Source: Bacillus sp. REN16 | GTDB taxonomy: Bacteria > Bacillota > Bacilli > Bacillales > Bacillaceae_L | Reading direction: 5' to 3' | DNA: 64,000 nucleotides | NCBI RefSeq assembly: GCF_020731355.1 | Contig: NZ_JAJFZK010000003.1 | Span: forward strand, 248,001 to 312,000 | In this document: one piece after another, positions 40,001 to 48,429 of the stretch | How the letters are laid out: every line of letters starts with the position of its first letter | Numbering within the stretch: the first letter of the stretch is position 1 | Notes under the pieces: generated by a model | Databases searched by the model: none | Seen by the model: the letters and a program-made list of their open reading frames with translations, nothing else | What the model was told of the DNA's origin: nothing | Translations under genes and position numbers: made by a program

Positions 40001-42628
40001 TTGTCAAAATTTTTCCGAATATTTTGCCTTTCTATCATTCTTTTTGGAAGCGTTTTCCCTAGTGCGTTTGCACAAGAAGGAAATTCTAATTCCGCATCCT
40101 ATATTGATGTTACTACTATTGAACCAGGTGGAAATGCTGTAAAAGGAAGTCCATTAGTTACAGTTGTACCTGATCCATCAAAGCTAGTTCAGAAAGTACA
40201 ATTTTTTGCAAAGGCTGTAAATGAGCCTGATTCTGTGTATTACCCGTATGCTCCATTATCGAAAGCTCCTTTTTCATGGAGTTGGGCTACAGGTGACCCT
40301 TGGGTTCCAGATGGTGAATATAGCTTACGAGTTGATATTACTTACACTTCTGGAGAGGTTGAAACTGTAGAAAGGAACGTCTTTGTTCAAAACTACGCGG
40401 AGCCAACATCTCCTGAATCACCAAAAGATTTACAGGTAACATCACGAACAGCCTCAAGTGTTGATTTAGCCTGGACTACCTCTACTTCTACAAAACTATT
40501 TAATTACGAAGTCTATCAAGATGGCGTAAAAATTGCTGAGACAAAAGATACGTCTTATGTGATCGAAGGTCTTGATGCCGATACTTTATACCAATTTAGG
40601 GTGAAGGCAAAAGATATCTATAATAATGTAGCCATTGATGATAATTCGATTACTGTATTAACGAATGAAACAGTTACATCCCAACCATTTATTAGTGAAA
40701 TCCAGGCGCCTGAGCCTAATGGGGCTTCACCTAGAAGTGAAGGATACTCTGGAACGATTACTGTTTCAGTGACTGTTGAAGACCCAAGTGTAGAAAATGT
40801 GGAGCTTTTTGTAAAAACAACAGCTGCACCAGAAAGTGATTATTGGAAGTTTCCTATTACGAAAAAAGATGGGGAAACTTATAGCGTTGATTGGGTTACA
40901 ACATCTGCTCCTGAAGGGACCGCGATTATAAAAGCAGTTGCTACAGATTCCAACGGGCAAAAGACAACGGTTTCAAGAGTATTCTTAGTAGACAATGTGA
41001 TTGAAGGGTATATTCCGCCTGAGTGGGATCCTGCCGATACACCACCCGGGAATTACATCATTGCCTATTTAGCTGGCTGGGCAACATTAAGCGGATTTAG
41101 TATCATGCATGATTTAGATGCTAGCCGTCTTACACATGTCAATTACGCATTCGGACTTGTTGGACAAGACCATAAAATCAAAATGGAAAATCCAACAAAT
41201 GACCTCCTTAATTTTGCGGAACTTCGCAAATTGAAGGAAAAGTATCCACATTTAAAAACTACTATCGCTGTCGGCGGTTGGGGTGGTTCCGGAGGTTTTT
41301 CTGAAGCATCCGCAACCGATGAAGCACGTACAATATTTGCTGATAGTGTAGTAGATTTTATTACTGAACATGGCTTTGATGGTGTTGACTTGGATTGGGA
41401 GTATCCGGTTAGTGGCGGAGGTCCTGGCACATATCCGAACCCTGCTGATAAGGATAACTACCCGCTTCTTTTAGAAAAGATTCGTGAAAAGCTTGATGAA
41501 CAAGGAGAAAAAGATGGCAGGCATTATTCGCTTTCCATTGCTGGTGCCGCTAATACAGGCTTTGTAAAAAATACAACAATTGGGCTATCCCAACAATATT
41601 TAGACTATGTACAGGTCATGACTTACGACATCCATGGTACTTGGGAACCGCTTGCGGACCTGAACGCACCACTATATGATGACAACGGTAAAACATGGAG
41701 TGTTGATAAGGCGATAACGGCCTACTTAGATGCGGGTGTTCCTGCTGAAAAAATCGTAATGGGAGTTCCATTCTACGGATATCGTTACAATGTTACATCC
41801 AGTGAAAATAACGGGCTTCGTCAACCATACCAAGGCAGTGGTTCAGCAACATACGGAAAAATTATGCGTGAAGATTATGTAAATAACGGATATGAGCGCT
41901 TCTGGGATGAAGGAACTCAAACACCATATTTATTTAATGCAGAACAATCCATTTTTATCACATATGATGATCCAGAGTCTTTACAAATTAAAGCTAACTA
42001 TATCCGTGAAAGAGGACTTGGTGGAGCGATGATCTGGGAGATCAGCCAAGACCATGGTATCGATCTACTAGACTCTTTATATCAAGTGTTAAAGGATCCA
42101 ATTCAAATTGATTTAGACACAGTTAATATATCTATCACGAATAAAACCTTGCAACAAAACCAAAATGAGGAGTTTAGTCTTGAAGGCATCTTAGCTAACA
42201 ACCAAGAGGCTGACCTGACAGATGCGGGAATTGAATGGTTTAGCTCCGATTCTAATGTAGCAGCCATTGAAGATGGCAAATTAACTGCAAATAATGCAGG
42301 AACAACAGAGATTTACGCAATTGTTTCTTACAAAGGAAAAGAGGTTAAATCGAACATCATTACCATCACGGTTGAGTCAACAGTTGAAACACTAACTGAA
42401 CAAATCACTAGCCTAGAAGAAAATGGTGAGATTAAACATTCCTTATCTAAACAACTAACAAATCGATTAAAGCAGGCAGAACACCATTATCAAAAAGGTG
42501 ACAGCAAACAAGCAATTAAACATCTTGCTGATTTTGTAAAACATCTAAATAATAGTGATGTATCGGCTGAAGTAAAAGCGATGCTGGAGACTAATGTCAA
42601 ATCGATTGAACAATCGTTTATGAAGTAA
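40001..42628 (+). CDS. Secreted multidomain GH18 glycosidase (chitinase-like) with FN3, Big_2 and FIMAH domains
   Basis: An 875-residue protein with a signal peptide (FFRIFCLSIILFGSVFPSAFA), an Ig-like domain (about 30-145), a fibronectin type III domain (SPKDLQVTSRTASSVDLAW, 146-225), a second Ig-like domain (230-335), a GH18 barrel (346-700) with the catalytic motif FDGVDLDWEYP (Glu467), a Big_2-type domain (710-795) and a C-terminal helical FIMAH domain (800-875) as found in secreted Bacillus hydrolases. It should cut chitin or GlcNAc-containing glycan outside the cell, including possibly peptidoglycan. It is the only enzyme of the island with a secretion signal and lies on the opposite strand. 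The TTG start has AAGGAG 10 bases upstream. Confidence 0.9.
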   Translation: MSKFFRIFCLSIILFGSVFPSAFAQEGNSNSASYIDVTTIEPGGNAVKGSPLVTVVPDPSKLVQKVQFFAKAVNEPDSVYYPYAPLSKAPFSWSWATGDPWVPDGEYSLRVDITYTSGEVETVERNVFVQNYAEPTSPESPKDLQVTSRTASSVDLAWTTSTSTKLFNYEVYQDGVKIAETKDTSYVIEGLDADTLYQFRVKAKDIYNNVAIDDNSITVLTNETVTSQPFISEIQAPEPNGASPRSEGYSGTITVSVTVEDPSVENVELFVKTTAAPESDYWKFPITKKDGETYSVDWVTTSAPEGTAIIKAVATDSNGQKTTVSRVFLVDNVIEGYIPPEWDPADTPPGNYIIAYLAGWATLSGFSIMHDLDASRLTHVNYAFGLVGQDHKIKMENPTNDLLNFAELRKLKEKYPHLKTTIAVGGWGGSGGFSEASATDEARTIFADSVVDFITEHGFDGVDLDWEYPVSGGGPGTYPNPADKDNYPLLLEKIREKLDEQGEKDGRHYSLSIAGAANTGFVKNTTIGLSQQYLDYVQVMTYDIHGTWEPLADLNAPLYDDNGKTWSVDKAITAYLDAGVPAEKIVMGVPFYGYRYNVTSSENNGLRQPYQGSGSATYGKIMREDYVNNGYERFWDEGTQTPYLFNAEQSIFITYDDPESLQIKANYIRERGLGGAMIWEISQDHGIDLLDSLYQVLKDPIQIDLDTVNISITNKTLQQNQNEEFSLEGILANNQEADLTDAGIEWFSSDSNVAAIEDGKLTANNAGTTEIYAIVSYKGKEVKSNIITITVESTVETLTEQITSLEENGEIKHSLSKQLTNRLKQAEHHYQKGDSKQAIKHLADFVKHLNNSDVSAEVKAMLETNVKSIEQSFMK

Positions 42629-42636
42629 TCACATTA

Positions 42637-42671
42637 AAAAAGGTTTTCTAGGCGACTAGAAAACCTTTTTA
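42637..42671. terminator. Bidirectional terminator between GH18 and murK-type genes
   Basis: AAAAAGGTTTTCTAG-GCGA-CTAGAAAACCTTTTT, a perfect 15-bp stem. Confidence 0.93.
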
Positions 42672-42674
42672 TAT

Positions 42675-43646
42675 TCACTCTTTACTAAAATTCCCTATAA
42701 AAACCTCTTCGACCTCTACTTTTTCCTCAAGCAGCCCAGCAATTACCGCTCCACCAACTGGTTCAATCCCTGGTCTAATAAGCTTGGCATGGATTGAATA
42801 CTTTCCAAAAATCTCTTCCATTGGCCCCTTAAATAAATCAAGTCGGTTAAAAAGCCCTCCCGCAAGGACGACAGGTATTTCATCCGCTCTTTCCGATCCG
42901 GAAAATTGTTTGATTGTTAAACAGCTCACTGCTTCTCCGATATGAATTGCATTTTTTCGTATGATTGCTTGGGCAACCGGGTCTCCATGGTCAGCTGCTG
43001 TAAAAACATATCTGCTTAAAGAAGCGATCAATTCCTTTGGATTTACTGCGTTATAGATGGTATGGATGATATCCGGAAGGGCCAGCGCATGAAAATGGTC
43101 ACATATTAATGTAGTTAACTCTGTCCTTTCTCCTAATCCATCATGTGCCCGAAAAGCTGCTTGTAATCCTTCACTGCCCACAGCAAAACCACTTCCACCC
43201 TCACCCAGCAAGTAACCCCAGCCACCCACACGGTCAAGAACACCTTCACTGTTTAAACCAAAGGTAATCGAGCCAGTACCTGCAATTTGAACAACCCCTG
43301 GTTTTCCTAAAGTACCTGAATATAGGGCTGTGATTGCGTCGTTATTAACCGTTACTGGAATGGACCCAGGCAATAAGGATTCTAGTAGTTGCTTCATCTC
43401 TTTCCGCGCTGATGGATGATCAACTCCGGACATCCCTGCATACACTCTTTTCACCTCTAAAAAGGCATCCTTGCTCTCGGTTTTTAATCTTTCTATTAAC
43501 TTGCCAAGCTCTATTTTTAAGTCTTCCTTTTTCACGTTATTTGGGTTCGACGCCCCTACCGTAGCTTCAGCGATGATTTTTCCCGTTTCAGTGGCAATAA
43601 CCCCTTTTGTTTTTGTTCCACCACCATCAATGCCTAGGATATACAT
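42675..43646 (-). CDS. murK: MurNAc/GlcNAc kinase (BadF/BcrA/BcrD family, MurK-like)
   Basis: A 323-residue ASKHA-fold kinase: YILGIDGGGTKTKGVIA (phosphate-1 motif), YAGMSGVDHPSARKEM, NNDAITALYSG (catalytic Asp region), QIAGTGSITFGLN (phosphate-2) and GGWGYLLGEGGSGFAVG, typical of N-acetylglucosamine kinases of this family. In a MurQ/NamZ/NagZ context, MurK-type phosphorylation of free MurNAc and GlcNAc at O6 is the likely role. This step is needed when sugars enter by ABC transport rather than PTS. It is encoded after the MurR-type regulator with a terminator-like stem between them. Confidence 0.85.
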   Translation of the reverse strand: MYILGIDGGGTKTKGVIATETGKIIAEATVGASNPNNVKKEDLKIELGKLIERLKTESKDAFLEVKRVYAGMSGVDHPSARKEMKQLLESLLPGSIPVTVNNDAITALYSGTLGKPGVVQIAGTGSITFGLNSEGVLDRVGGWGYLLGEGGSGFAVGSEGLQAAFRAHDGLGERTELTTLICDHFHALALPDIIHTIYNAVNPKELIASLSRYVFTAADHGDPVAQAIIRKNAIHIGEAVSCLTIKQFSGSERADEIPVVLAGGLFNRLDLFKGPMEEIFGKYSIHAKLIRPGIEPVGGAVIAGLLEEKVEVEEVFIGNFSKE

Positions 43647-43671
43647 TCATGATTCCCCCATTATTTGTTAT

Positions 43672-43700
43672 AAAAAAGACTAACCCATTTTCGAGTTAGC
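43672..43700 (-). terminator. Stem-loop between the RpiR-family and kinase genes
   Basis: CTAAC / GTTAG stem with neighbouring pairs, followed by TCTTTTTTA on the minus strand. A probable partial terminator. Confidence 0.5.
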
Positions 43701-43708
43701 CCTTGATT

Positions 43709-44575
43709 TCAATTGTGCTTTTTCTTATCCATTAAAAATTCTACTGCTTCACGAGTAGCATTTAAATGCATAAGCGTGTCATCGTATTGTAATGAGGCTA
43801 CACACATAAATAGAATATCAATTACTTGTAGTTGTGCAATACGAGAAGATGTAGCCCCACTTCGAAAAGTAGTTTCCTTGGTTACGGAAGTATATAGCTT
43901 TATATCTGCGAAATCGGTAACAATTGAACTGCCATACTTTGTTAAGCTGATAGTTGTGGCATTTTTCTCCTTCGCCAACTGTAATACCCTTGCAACCTCT
44001 TTTGTTTCCCCTGAAAACGAAATTCCTACCACCACATCTTCTTCTTCTGCATTGGCAACCTGTGTTGCCGCCATATGCATGTCTGCAAAAGCATAAGCTA
44101 TTTTATTTATTCTAAGAAATTTTTGCTGTGCATCCTGAGCGATAATACTAGATGCCCCTACACCAATAAAATGGATTTTTCTTGCATTTCGTACTACCTC
44201 AATCGCCTTTTCCAGCTCATCCACACTTAGTAGTTCAGCCGTTTCACGAATCGTTTGTATGCTATTATTTGTCATTTTTTCTACAACAGAAACAATCGAC
44301 TCATTTGGCTCAATATCACTAAATCCCGAATCATTTGTTTTCTGAAGATCCCCTGCGATGCGCAGTTTTAAATCCTGAAATCCTTTTAGATTAAGAGATT
44401 TACAAAGCCTAATAACGGCTGCACCACTTGTTGAGCTTCTTTTTCCTAATTCGTTTGCAGTCAAGGAAATAGACTCCTGTGGGTTTTCAATAATATAAGA
44501 AGCAATTTTCTTCTCAGAAGGCGGTAAGCTTGGAAGCATTTCGGTAAGAATGACAAGTCCTCCATTTGTAGACAT
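43709..44575 (-). CDS. murR: MurR/RpiR-family regulator
   Basis: A 288-residue protein with an N-terminal HTH_6 domain (SLPPSEKKIASYIIENPQESISLTANELGKRSSTSGAAVIRLCKSLNLKGFQDL) and a C-terminal SIS sugar-phosphate domain (IHFIGVGASSIIAQDAQQKF; VVGISFSGETKEVARVLQLAKEKNATTISLT). MurR homologues respond to MurNAc-6-P. Placed between murQ-operon genes and the murK-type gene, it is a good candidate for the local regulator. Its operator is not identified. The gene has its own 116-bp upstream gap. Confidence 0.88.
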   Translation of the reverse strand: MSTNGGLVILTEMLPSLPPSEKKIASYIIENPQESISLTANELGKRSSTSGAAVIRLCKSLNLKGFQDLKLRIAGDLQKTNDSGFSDIEPNESIVSVVEKMTNNSIQTIRETAELLSVDELEKAIEVVRNARKIHFIGVGASSIIAQDAQQKFLRINKIAYAFADMHMAATQVANAEEEDVVVGISFSGETKEVARVLQLAKEKNATTISLTKYGSSIVTDFADIKLYTSVTKETTFRSGATSSRIAQLQVIDILFMCVASLQYDDTLMHLNATREAVEFLMDKKKHN

Positions 44576-44691
44576 ACATGTATCAGCTCATTTCTTTTTA
44601 TCTAAACTGGATTTTGAAAAACAATCCCATTTATAAATAGTTTATTCTAATCTTTAATTTTAACTGAAAGAGGGCAAATCTTTCAATGAAA

Positions 44692-45639
44692 TTATAGGTC
44701 CTTCTTCATCACGTGAAATGTACGAGTGATTTCGAATCCTGTCTTTTTATAAAGATACCCCGCAGATGTTTTTTCTCCTGTCCAGAGGAACCAGGCACCA
44801 TGTAAGCTTTCTGATTTCATATTTTGTAAGCATAAATGCAATAAAATTTTTCCTAATCCTTTTCCTTGCTGTTCAGGGTCAACCCCAAAAGGACCGAATC
44901 GGTCTGGTACCTGCTCATAGCCACCATAAATACAGAATCCCACAACTTTATCACCTTGTCTTGCAACAAGAATTCGCTCCATCGGCAACCCTTGTAAAAC
45001 TCCTTCACGGATAGCTCTACCCCAATCAGGGTTAAACTTCAAATTCGCAAATTGAATGACCTCGTAAAGATCTTTATCCTCAGCTTTTGTAAAGGTATAT
45101 CCCTCTTCTTCCCTTTGTTTCACAAGCTCTTTTATTTCATCTGAAAGCTTAAAATCTACTAAATTACGATCCATCGCGATTGGAGAATATAGCTTTGTAA
45201 ATCCTTGTGCCTGTAAGAATTGAAAGGCTTCCGGATAAGCATCCTCATCAATACCGGGCATGATATAATTTGGCGCATATGAAGAGAAAAAGACATGCTT
45301 TCTATTATTCTCTTTTAAAAATTCAACCGCCTCTAACATTAATTGCGCACCAACACCAGATCTTTGGTGATTTTTATCAACGAAAAAGAATGGAATCCAC
45401 CCATTATCTGGTTCTAGATCTGTACCAAACATTGGCAACAGCCTTCTAACCGCGTATACACAGCCTACTAATTTATTATTCTCAAAAGCGAGCCGCATTC
45501 CAGCTGGATCAAAGTTTGCATCTAATAAAACAAGATTACGGAAACGCTTTGATGTAATCGGGTCCTTCCATAAAGATTGATTCCATAGTTCTACAATTTG
45601 TTTTTCATCACCTGATTGATAATGTCTATATTCCACCAT
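44692..45639 (-). CDS. Double-GNAT acetyltransferase, copy 2 (GlmA-like)
   Basis: A 315-residue protein with two GNAT folds: PFFFVDKNHQRSGVGAQLMLEAVEFL (first acetyl-CoA loop, about 85-110) and GPFGVDPEQQGKGLGKILLHLCLQNM (second, about 245-270), ending YKKTGFEITRTFHVMKKD. The length and layout match the protein at 38.7-39.6 kb, though identity looks low, so these are ancient paralogues. It starts 1 bp after the murQ stop, so it is the last gene of the large murQ operon. I infer re-acetylation of glucosamine or muramic acid residues from N-deacetylated cell wall. Confidence 0.75.
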   Translation of the reverse strand: MVEYRHYQSGDEKQIVELWNQSLWKDPITSKRFRNLVLLDANFDPAGMRLAFENNKLVGCVYAVRRLLPMFGTDLEPDNGWIPFFFVDKNHQRSGVGAQLMLEAVEFLKENNRKHVFFSSYAPNYIMPGIDEDAYPEAFQFLQAQGFTKLYSPIAMDRNLVDFKLSDEIKELVKQREEEGYTFTKAEDKDLYEVIQFANLKFNPDWGRAIREGVLQGLPMERILVARQGDKVVGFCIYGGYEQVPDRFGPFGVDPEQQGKGLGKILLHLCLQNMKSESLHGAWFLWTGEKTSAGYLYKKTGFEITRTFHVMKKDL

Positions 45640-45640
45640 A

Positions 45641-46555
45641 CTAATTCACTCCCTTAGTTGCTAAATCGATTGCCTTTCGAACAAATCCATTAGCTGAATG
45701 AATATGCTTTTTTGCCTCTTCAAAGGAAACACCTGCTCTAATCATGACGATAGCTGGCTTAACCTCATAATTTGTTATCTCCAATACTTCCTCCGCTTTA
45801 CTATAAGGCACATTCGTGATTGTTGAGACGATATTTTTAGCTCGTTCCTGCAGCTTAATATTACTTACTTTTAAATCGACCATTAGATTTTCATAGACTT
45901 TTCCAACTTTGATCATCGTTGAAGTCGTAATCATATTTAAAATTAGTTTATGGGCAGTCGCAGCCTTCATTCGAGTTGAACCCGTTACGACCTCAGGTCC
46001 TGTTTCAACCTCGATGGCAATGTCAGCATGCTGACTGATTTTGGAATTTTTATTGCTAGATAGACTAACAGTCTTTGCACCAATTTGCTTTGCATACTGA
46101 AGGGCACCAATTACGTAAGGCGTTCTTCCGCTAGCTGCAATCCCAATAACGACATCAATGTGTGTCAGATTTCGCTCTTCTAAATCCGTCGCACCTAAAT
46201 GAATATTATCTTCTGCACCTTCTACCGCTTGAATAAAAGCATTGTTTCCGCCCGCAATAATTGCTTGCACAAGGTCAGGAGGAGTACTGTAGGTTGGTGG
46301 ACATTCAACCGCATCCAAAATACCAATTCTTCCACTTGTTCCTGCCCCAATATAAAATAATTTGCCACCCTGACTTAAAGATTGATAAACTAATTCCACT
46401 GCTGCTTCTACTTCAGGCAGGACATCTTCTACTCGATAAGCAACCGTTTTGTCCTCATTATTAATTGTTTTTAAGATATCCATTGTGGACATATTATCAA
46501 TATGTCCAGAATGCTTATTCCTCATCTCAGTTGTTAAAGCTGATATATTAGTCAT
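45641..46555 (-). CDS. murQ: N-acetylmuramic acid 6-phosphate etherase, copy 1
   Basis: A 304-residue SIS-domain lyase. Conserved MurQ segments are FYIGAGTSGRIGILDAVECPPTYSTPP (with the first catalytic Glu), FIQAVEGAEDN (second catalytic Glu), GIAASGRTPYVIGAL and GPEVVTGSTRMKAATAHKLILNMITT. It removes D-lactate from MurNAc-6-P to give GlcNAc-6-P in the cytoplasm. It lies 12 bp after namZ in the operon. A second murQ is at 53.9-54.8 kb. Confidence 0.95.
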   Translation of the reverse strand: MTNISALTTEMRNKHSGHIDNMSTMDILKTINNEDKTVAYRVEDVLPEVEAAVELVYQSLSQGGKLFYIGAGTSGRIGILDAVECPPTYSTPPDLVQAIIAGGNNAFIQAVEGAEDNIHLGATDLEERNLTHIDVVIGIAASGRTPYVIGALQYAKQIGAKTVSLSSNKNSKISQHADIAIEVETGPEVVTGSTRMKAATAHKLILNMITTSTMIKVGKVYENLMVDLKVSNIKLQERAKNIVSTITNVPYSKAEEVLEITNYEVKPAIVMIRAGVSFEEAKKHIHSANGFVRKAIDLATKGVN

Positions 46556-46567
46556 ATGTTTACCATC

Positions 46568-47725
46568 CTATTTATACAAAAGATATGGTTCTCTTTGTTT
46601 TTTGAAAGAAGCGACCTGCTTATTGCATGTCTCCAAAAAGTCACTTGAAGTCCCATTTAAAATATGTTTTTTTAATTTTTTCGTTCCTGCTAATAAATCA
46701 AAAAAGTATTTTCCATTATGATTACTAATGAAACTGAAATCATTTGGATACATTTCAGCTATCGTTTCTATAAGTAAAATTCCCGCTTCTAAAGAATTTA
46801 ATTTTCGTCGATCTACTACATGCAGTTGTATTCCTCCGCAAACCTCGTCTTTATGCTTTTGGTAAGTAGGAATAAACGATGTAGGGCGTGCTAGCACACC
46901 TGAAACCTTATTTTGGTTAAATGTCTTTGCTAACCTGTGCCCATCAATAAATGGGGCACCAATATATTCAAAGGGCCTAGTTGTTCCTCTTCCTTCCGAA
47001 AGATTCGTTCCTTCCACTAGACATATTCCAGGATATAAGATATTCATATCAATGTTCGTGGTGTTCGGTGAAGGCGGAACCCAAAAAAGATCTGTTTCGT
47101 CATAATACATATCCCTTTTCCAGCCTTGCATTGGAACCACCGTTAACTCACAATCATACCCAAATTCATGCTTATACAATAAAGCTAGTTCCCCGACAGT
47201 CATCCCATGTCTGTTCGGAATTGGCAGTAAACCAACAAAGGACCTTACATCTTCTTCAACTAAATTCCCTTCAAGCTTTTCTCCTGAAACAGGATTAGGC
47301 CGATCTAATACGATAAATTCTTTACCTTGCTCGGCACAAGCCTCCATCACATAGGCCATTGTATAAATGAAGGTATAATACCTTGAGCCGATATCCTGGA
47401 GATCAAAAACAACAACATCAACAGTCTCAAGCATTTCCTTACTAGGCTTTCTGCTTTCCCCATATAGGCTAAAAACAGGTAAACCTGTATATGGATCTAT
47501 TGTCGACTCTACCTTTTCCCCTTCTTTAGCATCCCCTCGAATCCCATGCTCCGGAGCGAAAAGGGCCGTTAACTGAATGTCTGGGTGTTCATGGAATAAA
47601 TCGATGGTAGGAATGAGCTGATGATTGACACCTGTCATATTTGTAACAAGTCCAATCCGTTTTCCTTTAAACTCTTGTACTCTCGTTTCCAAAAAAACAT
47701 CAAGTCCTAGCTTCATTTTATCCAT
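46568..47725 (-). CDS. namZ: Exo-beta-N-acetylmuramidase NamZ-type (DUF1343), cytoplasmic
   Basis: A 385-residue DUF1343 protein (YbbC/NamZ family, GH171). Typical segments are KRIGLVTNMTGVN, LFAPEHGIRGDAKEGEKVES, VVFDLQDIGSRYYTFIYTM, VLDRPNPVSGEKLEGN and NLSEGRGTTRPFEYIGAPFIDG. NamZ removes terminal MurNAc from the non-reducing end of glycans. The N-terminus (MDKMKLGLDVFLETRVQEFKG) begins directly at the domain with no signal peptide, and an 8-bp overlap with the upstream gene leaves no room for one. It should therefore act inside the cell, unlike B. subtilis NamZ. Confidence 0.88.
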   Translation of the reverse strand: MDKMKLGLDVFLETRVQEFKGKRIGLVTNMTGVNHQLIPTIDLFHEHPDIQLTALFAPEHGIRGDAKEGEKVESTIDPYTGLPVFSLYGESRKPSKEMLETVDVVVFDLQDIGSRYYTFIYTMAYVMEACAEQGKEFIVLDRPNPVSGEKLEGNLVEEDVRSFVGLLPIPNRHGMTVGELALLYKHEFGYDCELTVVPMQGWKRDMYYDETDLFWVPPSPNTTNIDMNILYPGICLVEGTNLSEGRGTTRPFEYIGAPFIDGHRLAKTFNQNKVSGVLARPTSFIPTYQKHKDEVCGGIQLHVVDRRKLNSLEAGILLIETIAEMYPNDFSFISNHNGKYFFDLLAGTKKLKKHILNGTSSDFLETCNKQVASFKKQREPYLLYK

Positions 47726-48413
47726 TCACATCCTTCATTGGGGCAGAAACAACTGCCCTATCTGTCTTTCGGTTGGCCAACTGAATATTGGCTGCTGCAT
47801 TAAGAGTGAAGACAGCCATGATACCGACATATAACAATAGAAAGCCAATAATGGTAAGCGATAATAACACAGTAATCGAAGCAATTTGAATAAATAATCC
47901 AAATGAATAAACCGGTTTCGCCATAAATATTCGGATGGACTTATTCATCACAGTAAAGATTTTGCTATCTTCGTTAACAAGAAGTGGAATCGCATATACT
48001 TGAGAGACTAAGAACATGAAACAAAAATAGGTTTGGAAGATGCTAAAAATAAAGAGTCCATACCCACCATTTATTTCAAAATAGTACCACCATGTAGATA
48101 CTGGGATTAAAAGTGCAACTAAATAGAAGAACCCAATAATTAATGACCTTTTATAGAAGCGGCCGAAAGAAGAAAAAAATCCAGGTATGACTCTTATTCT
48201 TTTCTTCTCTAAAACTTGCTTCATCACTACAAGTACTGCGACTGTTGCCGGAAATAATGTTAAAAATAGATAAACTATCGCACTCGGAAGCGGTAATATA
48301 AAGATAGCCGGAACTAATAATAGTGACCACAGAACACTAACACCTAAAACCGTTGTGATGTTCGTAAAAATCTGATTACCTGTTTTGACTAATAGTTTAC
48401 TTATACTTAACAT
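47718..48413 (-). CDS. DUF624 (YesL-like) membrane protein
   Basis: A 231-residue protein with five to six membrane segments (for example TVLGVSVLWSLLLVPAIFIL, SLIIGFFYLVALLIPVSTWW and ITVLLSLTIIGFLLLYVGIM). DUF624/YesL proteins are often encoded within CUT1 sugar transporter operons of Bacillales; their function is unknown. It lies between the ATPase and namZ genes and overlaps namZ by 8 bp. Confidence 0.8.
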   Translation of the reverse strand: MLSISKLLVKTGNQIFTNITTVLGVSVLWSLLLVPAIFILPLPSAIVYLFLTLFPATVAVLVVMKQVLEKKRIRVIPGFFSSFGRFYKRSLIIGFFYLVALLIPVSTWWYYFEINGGYGLFIFSIFQTYFCFMFLVSQVYAIPLLVNEDSKIFTVMNKSIRIFMAKPVYSFGLFIQIASITVLLSLTIIGFLLLYVGIMAVFTLNAAANIQLANRKTDRAVVSAPMKDVNG

Positions 48414-48429
48414 TTTATTACTCCCTTTT

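Noticed and set aside
46568-47725. An upstream start giving NamZ a signal peptide
   Set aside because: Upstream codons would lie within the DUF624 gene, and the ATG at the overlap has its own AAGGATG ribosome site.
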